Positions 1-9,074 of a stretch of 64,000 bases of DNA are shown piece after piece. The stretch covers positions 1 to 64,000 of the forward strand of contig CAKZLK010000022.1 of the NCBI GenBank assembly GCA_937125455.1, in the 5' to 3' direction. Position 1 is the first letter of the stretch; each line of letters begins with the position of its first letter. The notes beneath the pieces were generated by a model, which saw only the letters and a list, made by a program, of their open reading frames with translations, made no database searches and was not told the DNA's origin. The position numbers and the translations under genes are program-made. This stretch comes from an uncultured Aequorivita sp. (lineage in GTDB: Bacteria > Bacteroidota > Bacteroidia > Flavobacteriales > Flavobacteriaceae).

Positions 1-68
1 TCCGTGTGGAGTACACCGAGGACGGCAACGCAAAGGAATTTAAAGGACATTTTACCCTAAAACGATAA
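1..68 (+). CDS. C-terminal end of an unidentified protein (partial)
   Basis: An open frame enters from the left edge and stops with TAA at 66-68. Only the last 21 residues are visible, ending GHFTLKR. Too little is present to assign a family. The strong hairpin terminator about 20 bases downstream supports this as the true 3' end of a rightward gene. Function unknown. Confidence 0.6.
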   Translation, partial: RVEYTEDGNAKEFKGHFTLKR

Positions 69-87
69 ATAGAAATTTATGATTAAT

Positions 88-117
88 TAAAAACCCCGCA
101 TATGTGCGGGGTTTTTA
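88..117 (+). terminator. Rho-independent terminator
   Basis: Stem AAACCCCGCA (91-100) pairs with TGCGGGGTTT (105-114) across a TATG loop, extended by flanking A/T pairs and followed by T residues. It ends the rightward gene cut by the left edge. The A-tract on the 5' side means it could also act on leftward transcripts. Confidence 0.85.
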
Positions 118-279
118 GTTTCTAGAAATTGTTCTAAGTTAAATATCGAAGTTTACTACTTGTTGTAATTAAGTCTAATTATTTCTTCTCAATTATTTAG
201 TTCCAAAGTAATTATTTAGTAAAAGAATAACTAAACAGAAATATTTAGTATTTAATACTTCAGTTTTCAATAAAGAATA

Positions 280-1809
280 TTAAAAGTTGAATCCAAGAGA
301 CAAAACAAAATTGCTATAAATAGTATTAATCTTGGCTACATCGGTCAAGCCGACAGAATATAATTGCTGGCTGCGTTCTTGTTCTGATCTTGAATAGGCA
401 AGATCAAAAGTGTAGTGTCCAAAAATATAGCCAGCACCCACTGAAAAACCTGAAAGATCTCCTACTGTTTCAGTGTTTTGGTATGGGCTCTCTTCATAAT
501 GAAAACCTCCCCTTAGGCTCAATTGGTTAACTCGATATTCCGCACCTGCTTTAAAAAAAGAAACGCCTTTTAAGGTGTTTTCCAAGGTATTGTTTAAATC
601 ATTAAAATACATGTTGTAGGAATCATTTATATCGGTAAATTCAATGGAAGAATAGTCTTTATATGAATAATCAAAACTAATCAATCCGTTCAGCCCAAAA
701 ATATAAGCGGCGCTTGCAGTTACTTTTGCAGGAGTTCTAAGGGTGTAATCTTCGTAAACATTTATTACCCTTGGATCGATAAATTCATTAAGTGTCTGCC
801 CTTCGACAATACGACGACTTTCAAGGTATTGACTGGTTTCCTCGGAAATTTGATACCACGTTGGCGTATCTAAACTTAAGCCAAGGCGAAAATTGTTGGC
901 AATCTTTGCAATAGCACCAATTTGAGCAGAAATTCCAGCTCCAGTAACGGAAAGATTGTTTTCGAAGCCGACTCTGTTAACCATTGAACTTGGATTGTTA
1001 TTGGTTTCAAGTAGAAATGAACTTTGGTCGAAATTAATCGTATGGGTGTTTATGTTAATTCCGAAGAATAAATTATCGGTAACCTGAGTCGCTAAATTTA
1101 TTGAGAATTTACTGTTGTAACCTTGCGAGAGATAGGCGTATTCTTGATTTAAATTACCACCTATAATATTAGAGGTGAACGTATTATTTGATGGGTTGTT
1201 TGGGTCAACGGGATCAAAAAGAAAAGCTTGATAACCCAAAAATGCATTTTGCGCTTTAGTGCCTTCGGTTTCGCCTAAATATCTGTATAGACTTGAAATG
1301 GATTCACCAGACTGTAACTGCAAAAGATTCAACGGTATGCCTTGGGCTTGTTGCAAAAAGAAATTACCAATGGAATTATTTCCGGTTCCTGCTATATATA
1401 GTTCGTTTTCAAAATTTTTGGTAATATCATAATTTAATCCAATAGTAAATTTTTTAAAAGAAGAATCTTCATTCGAATTGTTTATAACAAAAATACCTCC
1501 CAGCTGATTAAGCACAACATCGTCAGCAAAACTTTTTTCACGATTGTTGAAGTAATTTGCTTTGTTTTCTATATCAAATAGAGAGGCAGAAAGAACTAAA
1601 TTGGAATTTAGGAAAACAGCGCCTCCAGCTGGATTTATGCTTAGTGCCGAAAAATCACCTCCCAACGCACCCATTGCTCCGCTAAGAGCGGTAAACCGAG
1701 CAGTGCCAATGTGATGTTGCGTGCTGTAACGTAAGCCATCTGTTGTGTTTTGGGCCTGAGAGATTGCCATAGTGAAGGCAATTATTATAAGAAATACTAT
1801 TTTTTTCAT
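280..1809 (-). CDS. OmpP1/FadL-family outer membrane transport protein
   Basis: 509 residues with a signal peptide (about 1-20, ending in SQAQ), then the family's N-terminal region with the small-residue motif SGAMGALGGDFSALSINPAGG (about 43-63), as in FadL/TodX-type barrels, and a C-terminal strand ending in F. FadL proteins are 14-strand outer-membrane barrels that let hydrophobic compounds diffuse in. Bacteroidetes members are often labelled hemin receptor without proof. The substrate cannot be told from sequence. The next gene upstream on the same strand is a Tyr-rich lipoprotein; a 114-base gap separates them, so they may share a transcript. Confidence 0.85.
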   Translation of the reverse strand: MKKIVFLIIIAFTMAISQAQNTTDGLRYSTQHHIGTARFTALSGAMGALGGDFSALSINPAGGAVFLNSNLVLSASLFDIENKANYFNNREKSFADDVVLNQLGGIFVINNSNEDSSFKKFTIGLNYDITKNFENELYIAGTGNNSIGNFFLQQAQGIPLNLLQLQSGESISSLYRYLGETEGTKAQNAFLGYQAFLFDPVDPNNPSNNTFTSNIIGGNLNQEYAYLSQGYNSKFSINLATQVTDNLFFGININTHTINFDQSSFLLETNNNPSSMVNRVGFENNLSVTGAGISAQIGAIAKIANNFRLGLSLDTPTWYQISEETSQYLESRRIVEGQTLNEFIDPRVINVYEDYTLRTPAKVTASAAYIFGLNGLISFDYSYKDYSSIEFTDINDSYNMYFNDLNNTLENTLKGVSFFKAGAEYRVNQLSLRGGFHYEESPYQNTETVGDLSGFSVGAGYIFGHYTFDLAYSRSEQERSQQLYSVGLTDVAKINTIYSNFVLSLGFNF

Positions 1810-1923
1810 TGATATATAATATTTTGAAAACTATAAAAAATAATGCCCAAGAAAACATTTCAGTTTGGTTTGAAATGATTAATGTGGGCAGTTCATTTTA
1901 TTAAACTTAAAAAGTTAAATTAT

Positions 1924-2949
1924 TTATCCACGACCTCTTCCACCACCGCCACTTCTTGTGCCTCCACTTCTAGAGCTTCCCCCAGTACTTCTAATGGACC
2001 CAGAGTTGCTACTTCGAGTAGGTGTGGAATAATTGCTGCTTCTAGTTGTATTAGTACTTCTTGTGGGCTGTGAGTAGCTACCGCTACGTGTGGTGTTAGA
2101 ACGTGTATTACGTATTGATTGGTTTGAATTGGAGCGAGTATTACGAACATTATTACTGCGTATATTACTACTTCTAGTTGTGCGTGTAGTGTTATCGTTT
2201 GCTCGTACATTATTTCTGTTTATCCGGCGTGATATTTCCGAACGGCTATAAGAAGAATTTCGGGTTGAAACATTTGTTCTTCCTCGAGATTGAGTTCTGG
2301 AATAATCGGTATTTCTTCTTCCTCGATTGTACGATACGCCATTATAATAGGAGTTATTGTAATAGTAAGGATTGTAATACCCATAAGTATAATAAGGGTT
2401 GTAATATCCATAACCATAATACGGATAGCCCCAGCCATAGCTTATTCCCCAGTAAGGTGTGTAATAGTTATAATATGGATAACCCCATCCGTCCCAGTAG
2501 CCACCGTACCAATAAGGTCTGTGGTAAAAACCATATCCATAACCACCATAATTATAAATATTTACGGTTATGTCTTCTGAATTACTACCCCAGGGCCCGT
2601 AGCCTTCTTCATCACTGTAATTTTCTTCTATAACTATATTACCATCTTCATCTAAACTTTCGGTTGTTGAATAGGCGTCAATATCAGTGAAAATAGCTCC
2701 TTCTTCAGGAAGATCGGAATATGCATTAGACTTTGATTCAAAATATTGTTTGTAATAATTTGATTTTTCATTAGAACTATCTTCATTATTATTTATTTCT
2801 TCCGTATTTGCATTATTGTTGGAAGCATAAATACCATCATTTTGATTGTAACCGTTGTTGTATGTTCCACAAGACGTTAGCATAAGGGTAATAATACCCA
2901 TAAATGCAAGAGGAATGAAACGTTTTATATGAAAATTTTGAGTGAACAT
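1924..2949 (-). CDS. Tyr/Gly-rich then Arg/Ser/Thr-rich low-complexity lipoprotein
   Basis: I place the start at ATG 2947-2949 (about 341 residues) because the lipoprotein signal MFTQNFHIKRFIPLAFMGII...LMLTSC then begins at residue 1; an in-frame start at 3003 would put 18 extra residues before it. After the lipobox Cys come an Asn/Glu-rich acidic stretch, a core of YGY, PYY and WGY repeats with very high Tyr, and a tail rich in Arg, Ser, Thr and Asn ending in Gly/Arg (SGGGGRGRG). There is no enzyme motif. It is probably a disordered outer-membrane-anchored protein. It is divergent from proS. Function unknown. Confidence 0.75.
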   Translation of the reverse strand: MFTQNFHIKRFIPLAFMGIITLMLTSCGTYNNGYNQNDGIYASNNNANTEEINNNEDSSNEKSNYYKQYFESKSNAYSDLPEEGAIFTDIDAYSTTESLDEDGNIVIEENYSDEEGYGPWGSNSEDITVNIYNYGGYGYGFYHRPYWYGGYWDGWGYPYYNYYTPYWGISYGWGYPYYGYGYYNPYYTYGYYNPYYYNNSYYNGVSYNRGRRNTDYSRTQSRGRTNVSTRNSSYSRSEISRRINRNNVRANDNTTRTTRSSNIRSNNVRNTRSNSNQSIRNTRSNTTRSGSYSQPTRSTNTTRSSNYSTPTRSSNSGSIRSTGGSSRSGGTRSGGGGRGRG

Positions 2950-3051
2950 ATCTGTGGTAATTTTATTGTTGAACATCATAAAAATAAGTAGTTTTGCGGA
3001 CAATAACTAATCATTTAACATAGACACAACATTTGTGCCAAAAACAGGGCT

Positions 3052-4527
3052 ATGGCAAAGAATTTAACAACAAGAGAGGAAGATTACTCCAAATGGTATA
3101 ACGAACTGGTTATCAAAGCAGACCTTGCTGAAAATTCAGGTGTTCGTGGATGTATGGTTATTAAGCCTTATGGATATGCAATTTGGGAACGTATGCAGGC
3201 AGAATTAGATAGAATGTTTAAAGAAACCGGGCATCAAAACGCTTACTTCCCGCTTTTTATTCCAAAATCTTATTTCAGTAAGGAAGCAAGCCACGTAGAT
3301 GGTTTTGCAAAGGAATGTGCTGTAGTTACACATTACAGGTTGAAAAATGCCGAAGACGGAAGTGGGATTATTGTAGATCCGGACGCAAAACTGGAAGAGG
3401 AATTGATCGTACGACCAACTTCCGAAACCATTATTTGGGACACTTATAGAAAATGGATTCAGTCCTATCGCGATCTACCACTTTTAATAAACCAATGGGC
3501 CAATGTGGTGCGTTGGGAAATGCGCACACGTTTGTTTTTGCGTACTGCTGAATTTCTCTGGCAAGAAGGGCATACGGCCCACGCCACCAAGGATGAAGCC
3601 GTTGCAGAAGCAGAACAAATGATGAATGTATATTCTGATTTTGCAGAAAATTATATGGCCATGCCGGTTATTAAGGGAACAAAAACCGAAAGTGAGCGTT
3701 TCGCCGGAGCTTTGGAAACTTATTGTATAGAGGCTTTAATGCAGGACGGGAAAGCGCTCCAGGCAGGAACTTCACACTTTTTGGGACAGAATTTCGCAAA
3801 GGCATTTGACGTAAAATTCACATCCAAGGAAGGTGTTCTTGACTATGTTTGGGCAACTTCTTGGGGGGTTTCAACACGATTAATGGGTGCTTTGGTTATG
3901 ACCCACAGCGATGACAATGGCTTAGTTTTGCCTCCAAATTTAGCGCCAGATCAAGTGGTTATTGTTCCAATATATCGAAAAGATGAAGAGTTTGAAGCAG
4001 TAGATGAAGTAGCGAAGGATCTAATGAAAAAACTGCGCTCTAAAGGAATTCGAGTTAAGTATGACAATCGGGATACTCACAAGCCAGGTTGGAAATTCAA
4101 CGAATATGAATTGAAAGGGGTTCCTGTGCGTATTGCCATCGGTCCAAAGGATGTAGAAAAGGGGACTGTTGAGTTGGCAAGGCGTGATACGCTTCAAAAA
4201 GAATTTATCAGCAATGAAAATGTGGTAGAAACAGTAGTTTCACTGATGGATGAAATTCAGGATAATTTGTACAAGAAAGCTGTTATACATAGATCTGAGA
4301 ATACGACTGAAGTTTCTTCCTATGAAGAATTCAAAAAAGTTTTGGATACTAAGGGTGGATTTATTTTAGCCCATTGGGACGGAACAACAGAAACTGAAGA
4401 AAAAATTAAAAATGAAACCAAGGCTACGATTAGATGTATTCCTTTAGATGAAAATTTTGAAGCGGGAGTATGCATGGTTACAGGAAAACCATCGCCTAGA
4501 AAAGTGCTATTTGCAAGAGCGTATTAA
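3052..4527 (+). CDS. proS: Prolyl-tRNA synthetase (archaeal/eukaryal type)
   Basis: 491 residues. Charges tRNA-Pro with proline in the cytoplasm. Class II signatures are visible: motif 2 around [20 protein letters not shown], motif 3 in [18 protein letters not shown], then an anticodon-binding domain beginning near [13 protein letters not shown]. There is no INS editing insertion, and the C-terminal extension ends in ARAY. Length and layout fit the short archaeal/eukaryal-like ProS used by Bacteroidetes rather than the roughly 570-residue bacterial type. The start [15 protein letters not shown] is typical. No terminator is evident before the tRNA-Glu promoter. Confidence 0.97.
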   Translation: MAKNLTTREEDYSKWYNELVIKADLAENSGVRGCMVIKPYGYAIWERMQAELDRMFKETGHQNAYFPLFIPKSYFSKEASHVDGFAKECAVVTHYRLKNAEDGSGIIVDPDAKLEEELIVRPTSETIIWDTYRKWIQSYRDLPLLINQWANVVRWEMRTRLFLRTAEFLWQEGHTAHATKDEAVAEAEQMMNVYSDFAENYMAMPVIKGTKTESERFAGALETYCIEALMQDGKALQAGTSHFLGQNFAKAFDVKFTSKEGVLDYVWATSWGVSTRLMGALVMTHSDDNGLVLPPNLAPDQVVIVPIYRKDEEFEAVDEVAKDLMKKLRSKGIRVKYDNRDTHKPGWKFNEYELKGVPVRIAIGPKDVEKGTVELARRDTLQKEFISNENVVETVVSLMDEIQDNLYKKAVIHRSENTTEVSSYEEFKKVLDTKGGFILAHWDGTTETEEKIKNETKATIRCIPLDENFEAGVCMVTGKPSPRKVLFARAY

Positions 4528-4553
4528 TTTTTTTCGAAAAAAGTAATTTAGGA

Positions 4554-4584
4554 TTTGCGCCATTCAAAAATAGTTGTATTTTTG
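4554..4584 (+). promoter_or_regulatory. Bacteroidetes-type promoter for tRNA-Glu (and rpsT)
   Basis: TTTG at 4554-4557 (-33 element) and TATTTTTG at 4577-4584 (-7 element, consensus TAnnTTTG) are separated by exactly 19 bases, the textbook arrangement for the Bacteroidetes primary sigma factor. The tRNA starts 23 bases after the -7 element. Confidence 0.8.
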
Positions 4585-4607
4585 CATCCGCATTAAAAAA
4601 TAAAAAT

Positions 4608-4679
4608 GGTCCGTTCGTCTAGGGGTTAGGACGCCAGGTTTTCATCCTGGTAACAGGGGTTCGATTCCCCTACGGACTA
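4608..4679 (+). tRNA. tRNA-Glu (anticodon TTC)
   Basis: The full cloverleaf folds by eye: acceptor GGTCCGT (4608-4614) with ACGGACT (4672-4678), anticodon stem CCAGG/CCTGG around the loop TTTTCAT with anticodon TTC, and T-arm AGGGG-TTCGATT-CCCCT. The discriminator base is A (4679). CCA is not encoded. The 3' end is only 26 bases from the rpsT start, with no terminator or second promoter visible between them. Confidence 0.97.
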
Positions 4680-4705
4680 CAAAATTAGAATTTAACAAAA
4701 ATAAA

Positions 4706-4957
4706 ATGGCAAATCACAAGTCAGCATTAAAGAGAATAAGAAGCAACGAGGCAAAGCGCTTGCGTAACCGTTACCAGCATAAAACTGCCCGTAACGTTAT
4801 GAAGAAGTTCCAAGAGCTTACCGATAAGAAAGAGGCTGAAGCTATGTTTCCAACGGTTGTTTCTATGATTGACAAATTGGCGAAGAAAAACATTATTCAC
4901 TCGAATAAAGCTTCCAATTTAAAATCGAATATGGCTAAGCACATAGCTGCGCTATAA
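4706..4957 (+). CDS. rpsT: 30S ribosomal protein S20
   Basis: 83 residues, basic, with the S20 opening [21 protein letters not shown] and a helical Lys/Arg/Ala-rich body, normal for the family. Binds 16S rRNA early in small-subunit assembly. It lies 26 bases after tRNA-Glu and appears to depend on that tRNA's promoter. A hairpin terminator follows at once. Confidence 0.97.
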   Translation: MANHKSALKRIRSNEAKRLRNRYQHKTARNVMKKFQELTDKKEAEAMFPTVVSMIDKLAKKNIIHSNKASNLKSNMAKHIAAL

Positions 4958-4980
4958 TTCTTTTTATTTAAAATTATTGG

Positions 4981-5012
4981 AAACCCTTTCAGGAGACTGA
5001 AGGGGTTTTTTT
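4981..5012 (+). terminator. Rho-independent terminator after rpsT
   Basis: ACCCTTTCAG (4983-4992) pairs with CTGAAGGGGT (4997-5006), one wobble, loop GAGA, followed by a run of seven T. Confidence 0.85.
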
Positions 5013-5032
5013 GTTGAATTTTTTTAAACTTC

Positions 5033-5485
5033 TTATTTTTTAATTGAATCTGGAACCAAGTTAGAATAATCACCATTATTCCGAATTATATCCCGAACAA
5101 TTGTGGAAGATATATTTGAAACTTCTGGCGAACAAATTAGAAAAACACTTTCAACCTTTGCCATTTTAAAATTGGTTTGGGCGATGGGCTGCTCATAATT
5201 TAAATCTGTAGTATTTCGCAAGCCGCGAACTATAAATTGTGCTTTTTCGGAAATACAAAATTTAGCGGTGAGTCCTGAATAACTTTTCACCTTAATTTTG
5301 GTTTCGTCCTTAAAAGTGTTTTTTATAAAATGAATTCTTTCTTCTAATGAAAACATCGTCTTTTTGTCGGCGTTTACACCAATGGCTATGATCAATTCAT
5401 CAAATAGAGGTAGCGCACGTTTTATAATATCTACGTGCCCAAGTGTAATGGGGTCAAAAGTTCCGGGAAAAACTGCGCGTCTCAT
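5033..5485 (-). CDS. coaD: Phosphopantetheine adenylyltransferase
   Basis: 150 residues. Transfers AMP from ATP to 4'-phosphopantetheine, the penultimate step of coenzyme A synthesis, in the cytosol. The nucleotidyltransferase signature is at the N terminus: FPGTFDPITLGHVDII (residues about 6-21, TxGH motif). The second motif ISSTIVRD (about 127-134) is near the C terminus. Length is normal. The following leftward-read genes (small membrane protein, surE) lie upstream on the same strand and may be co-transcribed. Confidence 0.96.
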   Translation of the reverse strand: MRRAVFPGTFDPITLGHVDIIKRALPLFDELIIAIGVNADKKTMFSLEERIHFIKNTFKDETKIKVKSYSGLTAKFCISEKAQFIVRGLRNTTDLNYEQPIAQTNFKMAKVESVFLICSPEVSNISSTIVRDIIRNNGDYSNLVPDSIKK

Positions 5486-5541
5486 TTTTTAAGTTTTCTG
5501 TTCACTAAGTTAATGAGTTTAAAATAAAACCTTTTTTCTTT

Positions 5542-5838
5542 TCAGAAAAATTTCGAAATCAAAATAACCAAAGCGGCAATAACTGTTGCTAAAACTACCC
5601 CGCGTGCCCTGTAATATTGATTTTTTTTTAAAAAAATAAAAAAAACAATCAGGTTCAAAATTGCACCCAAGGCAATCAAGCTTCCTAGAAAATCATTTTC
5701 TAAAGCTGCCTTTATGGTTGATTCTAAGCTAAGTTTTGAGAAAAAGAATATATATAAATAGGTGCCAGCCATATTTGCAATCAAACCTATCACTAAGCCA
5801 ATCAATATCTCTTTTATATGTGGTTTCATACTGGTCAT
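5542..5838 (-). CDS. Small three-helix membrane protein, unknown function
   Basis: 98 residues with three hydrophobic segments (about 10-33, 50-70 and 80-97). The loop between the first two holds a short polar stretch, ESTIKAALENDF. The start could also be the Met at residue 4 (5829). I do not recognise a named family. It lies between surE (20-base gap) and coaD on the same strand and is probably in that operon. No catalytic motif is seen. Confidence 0.7.
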   Translation of the reverse strand: MTSMKPHIKEILIGLVIGLIANMAGTYLYIFFFSKLSLESTIKAALENDFLGSLIALGAILNLIVFFIFLKKNQYYRARGVVLATVIAALVILISKFF

Positions 5839-5858
5839 TTAAAATTGAAACTAAACGA

Positions 5859-6635
5859 TTAAAAGTCCCAACTATTAAGTTCTTTCATTGCGTGGTGTGC
5901 CGTAAGGTCAAATTGCACGGGAACTACAGAAACAAAACCGTTGTGCAATGCCCATTCATCAGTATCCTCACCTTTGTCTTCATTTACAAATTCACCAGTA
6001 AGCCAATAGTAATCGCGACCTAAAGGATTGGTGCGTTTGTCAAATTTTTCTTCCCAATGTGCATTTGCTTGCCGGCAAACTTTTATTCCCTTTATTTCGG
6101 AAGCATTAAGTTTTGGGATATTCACATTTAGAACGACACCTTTTGGCAAACCGTTTTTAATAACTTGCTCCGCAATGGATTTAACAAACTTTTTTGAAGG
6201 TATAAAATCGGCTTCCAATGAATAGTCCAAAAGCGAAAACCCGATGGAGGGAATGCCCAATGTGCCGGCTTCAACTGCAGCGCTCATTGTTCCGCTATAA
6301 ATTACATTAATAGATGAGTTACTTCCGTGGTTAATGCCACTAACGCAAAGATCTGGTTTGCGTTTTAATATTTCGTTCACGGCTATCTTTACGCAATCCA
6401 CGGGCGTGCCACTACAACTGTACTCTTTATGGGGGGTGTCGTTTGCTACTTTTATACTATTGCAGTATAAAGTATCGTTAATGGTTATGGCGTGGCCCAT
6501 TCCGCTTTGCGGAGAGTCTGGAGCAACCACGCAAACGTCGCCAAGAGTATTCATTACTTCAATTAAGGTTCTAATGCCGGGGGCGTTAATGCCATCGTCA
6601 TTGGTAACTAAAATGAGCGGTTTTTTTTTGGACAT
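5859..6635 (-). CDS. surE: 5'/3'-nucleotidase SurE
   Basis: 258 residues. Metal-dependent phosphatase acting on nucleoside monophosphates, linked to stationary-phase survival. The N-terminal metal site LVTNDDGINAPGI (about 9-21, Asp-Asp pair) is intact, as are the SGTPVDCVK loop (about 75-83) and the Asn-containing SGINHGSN (about 98-105) that complete the site. Length is usual. First gene of a possible surE - small membrane protein - coaD unit; a -7-like TATTTTTG lies about 25 bases upstream. Confidence 0.96.
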   Translation of the reverse strand: MSKKKPLILVTNDDGINAPGIRTLIEVMNTLGDVCVVAPDSPQSGMGHAITINDTLYCNSIKVANDTPHKEYSCSGTPVDCVKIAVNEILKRKPDLCVSGINHGSNSSINVIYSGTMSAAVEAGTLGIPSIGFSLLDYSLEADFIPSKKFVKSIAEQVIKNGLPKGVVLNVNIPKLNASEIKGIKVCRQANAHWEEKFDKRTNPLGRDYYWLTGEFVNEDKGEDTDEWALHNGFVSVVPVQFDLTAHHAMKELNSWDF

Positions 6636-6658
6636 GGTTTTTTAAAATTTTAAGGAAA

Positions 6659-6666
6659 CAAAAATA
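6659..6666 (-). promoter_or_regulatory. Candidate -7 element for surE
   Basis: On the minus strand the bases read TATTTTTG, an exact TAnnTTTG match, about 23 bases before the surE ATG. No TTG was found at the proper -33 distance, so this is only half of a promoter. Confidence 0.4.
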
Positions 6667-6788
6667 CATTTAATAATCTTGAATTGAGAATGCAGAACCC
6701 AAGAAACTGTTTAACAAAAAATTAGTATCAAAATCCTTAAATGGCACAGTTTTTTATATAATTTAGGCACTCTTAAAATATTACTACT

Positions 6789-9011
6789 ATGCGCATAATG
6801 AAAAAGAATTTTAAAGTTTTATTTCTCGCTGTTTTTGTTTCTGTGGCTTCTTGCAGTTTTACCACCAAGGAATTTAACGATCCAGATAAAGATAAACTAC
6901 TTTTAGACTTAATATCCTACGTACTTCAAAAAGGGCATTATGACCCAAAAGAAATAAACGATCAATTTTCTGCAGATGTTTATGAAAACTTCATAAACGG
7001 ACTTGATCCCTTAAAAAGGTATTTCTTAGCTTCTGATATTGCTGAATTCAGCAAATACAAAACTGAAATTGACGACCAAATAAAGAATAAAGACCTTTCA
7101 TTTTTTGATTTGGTTTACGGCCGTTTTCAGGAGCGTATGGAAGATGTGAAAAAGATATATCCTGAGGTCCTAAGTAAGCCTTTTGACTTTAATGAAAAAG
7201 AGAGTATAAATGTAGATTATGATAACCTTGCCTATGCTAGTTCTATTAACAACTTAAAGGCACGCTGGAAGCAACAGTTGAAATTCACAACTCTTTCTGG
7301 TTACTATGATTTAGTTGAAGACCAAAAGAGCAAAGAAAAAGGATTAACAACTACAGAAAAAAATGCATCCAACGAAGGTGATCTAGATTCTTCCGATGCA
7401 GAAAAAGAAATGTCCAAAAAGACTCCTAAAGAACCTTTTGAGCCCAAATCATTAGCAGAATTGGAAAAGAAAGCTCGAGAAACCACAAAGACTTCTTTGG
7501 ATGAATATTTTGACTTTACAAAAGATTTAGAGCGCAAAGACTATTTTGCAATCTACTTAAACACTATAGTTGAAGAATATGATCCACACAGTAACTATTT
7601 TGCGCCACCAGAAAAAGACCGTTTTGACTTGCAAATGTCTGGAAAATTGGAAGGAATAGGGGCAAGGCTTCAAAAGAAAAATGATTATATAACCGTAATC
7701 GAAATTATAAGCGGTGGGCCAGCGTGGAGAAGTGAAAAAATTGAAGTGGGTGATGCCATATTGAAAGTGAAACAAGAAGATGAAAAGGATCCGGTAAGTA
7801 TCGTTGGAATGCGAATTGACGATGCCGTCAAATTAATTAAAGGTCCAAAAGGTACTAAAGTTACTTTAACCATTAAAAATGTAGACGGAACCATCTCAGA
7901 CAAAACCCTTACGAGAGATGTTGTGGAGCTTGAAGAAACATACGCAAAATCATCTTTTATCGAAAAAGATGGTCGCAAATTTGGTCTAATAAACCTTCCA
8001 CAGTTTTATTTCGATATGGACAATTACAAAGAGCGAAATGCAGCCACAGATGTTAAAAAAGAAATCATACGTCTGAAAGATGAAGGAATGGAAGGCCTTG
8101 TTTTGGATCTTCGTGATAATGGCGGTGGATCTTTGCGAACTGCTGTGGATATTGCAGGACTTTTCATTAAAAAAGGTCCTGTTGTACAAGTTGCATCCGC
8201 GGGAAATAAAGAAGTTTTAGAAGATAAAAACAGCGAAATAGTTTGGGACGGCCCGTTGGTTATTTTAGTGAATGAACTTTCTGCTTCCGCATCCGAAATT
8301 TTGGCGGCGGCAATGCAGGATTACAAACGTGCCATTATTATAGGTAGCAAACAAACATATGGAAAAGGTACAGTTCAAAATGTTATTGATTTAAACCAAT
8401 GGCTGCGTAAAAACGATTTAGGTGATATGGGAGCACTAAAAATAACTTCCCAAAAATTCTATCGGGTTAATGGCGGCTCTACCCAGTTGGAAGGCGTTAA
8501 GAGTGATGTGGTGATGCCAGATCGTTATAGCTATATAGATATAGGTGAAAGAGATTATCCAAATCCTTTGCCTTATGATAAAATTGATGCTGCAAAATAT
8601 GACGTTTGGGATGGTTATATAGATTATGACGAAACTATCCAAAAAAGCAAAGCCAGAATGGCTCAAAATGAACAGTTGAAACTAATTGACGATAATGCAA
8701 AATGGATAAAAGTTCGCAGGGACGAAAAAGAAGTAAACCTCAATTTTAAAGATTACAGTGAAGAAATTGAAAAGCGCAAACAGGAAACTAAGCGTTTTGA
8801 TGCAATAGACAATTATGATAATCACTTAACGTTTGAATCATTGCCTTATGAAACCGCTTTGATGAAGCAGGATACAACTTTATCTGAAAAGCGCAAAAGA
8901 TGGCACAAAAATTTAAGCAAGGATATGTATGTTGAAGAGGCCGTTCATGTGCTTGAAGATTTAAAACTCAACAATATCAAAGCTGGAAAAGTAGCTGATA
9001 TTAAAAACTGA
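6789..9011 (+). CDS. C-terminal-processing peptidase (Prc/Tsp-type), lipoprotein
   Basis: 740 residues. Cuts proteins near their C termini in the periplasm. A lipoprotein signal ends at VASCS (about Cys 22). An N-terminal helical domain holds a charged, low-complexity insert (about 180-215), followed by a PDZ domain (about 275-370) starting at GIGARLQKKNDYITV. The S41 serine protease domain follows, with catalytic Ser in ELSASASEIL and Lys in TYGKGTVQ. A C-terminal DUF3340-like tail (about 600-720) is typical of long Tsp proteins. The start could be the first ATG or the one at 6798 (MKKNFK). Confidence 0.92.
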   Translation: MRIMKKNFKVLFLAVFVSVASCSFTTKEFNDPDKDKLLLDLISYVLQKGHYDPKEINDQFSADVYENFINGLDPLKRYFLASDIAEFSKYKTEIDDQIKNKDLSFFDLVYGRFQERMEDVKKIYPEVLSKPFDFNEKESINVDYDNLAYASSINNLKARWKQQLKFTTLSGYYDLVEDQKSKEKGLTTTEKNASNEGDLDSSDAEKEMSKKTPKEPFEPKSLAELEKKARETTKTSLDEYFDFTKDLERKDYFAIYLNTIVEEYDPHSNYFAPPEKDRFDLQMSGKLEGIGARLQKKNDYITVIEIISGGPAWRSEKIEVGDAILKVKQEDEKDPVSIVGMRIDDAVKLIKGPKGTKVTLTIKNVDGTISDKTLTRDVVELEETYAKSSFIEKDGRKFGLINLPQFYFDMDNYKERNAATDVKKEIIRLKDEGMEGLVLDLRDNGGGSLRTAVDIAGLFIKKGPVVQVASAGNKEVLEDKNSEIVWDGPLVILVNELSASASEILAAAMQDYKRAIIIGSKQTYGKGTVQNVIDLNQWLRKNDLGDMGALKITSQKFYRVNGGSTQLEGVKSDVVMPDRYSYIDIGERDYPNPLPYDKIDAAKYDVWDGYIDYDETIQKSKARMAQNEQLKLIDDNAKWIKVRRDEKEVNLNFKDYSEEIEKRKQETKRFDAIDNYDNHLTFESLPYETALMKQDTTLSEKRKRWHKNLSKDMYVEEAVHVLEDLKLNNIKAGKVADIKN

Positions 9012-9028
9012 TATTTGGTTAAACCCAT

Positions 9029-9060
9029 AGCTCGTTTCTTAATGAAACAAGCTAATTTTT
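9029..9060 (+). terminator. Probable terminator after the Prc-type protease
   Basis: AGCT-C-GTTTC (9029-9038) pairs with GAAAC-A-AGCT (9044-9053), with one internal mismatch, followed by AATTTTT. It is weaker than the other terminators in the window. Confidence 0.5.
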
Positions 9061-9074
9061 ACTAAATTTGAGGT

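Noticed and set aside
1960-2200. Short repeated units that could look like a CRISPR array
   Set aside because: Repeats are 6-12 bases, irregular, and follow Ser/Thr/Arg codons of the lipoprotein; there is no constant spacer length and no cas gene.
1920-2633. Several open frames on both strands opposite or inside the Tyr-rich lipoprotein gene
   Set aside because: They are by-products of the repetitive codons; none has a signal, family motif or separate regulatory elements.
5736-6645. Rightward open frames opposite surE and the small membrane protein
   Set aside because: Shadows of well-supported leftward genes; no ribosomal or family evidence.
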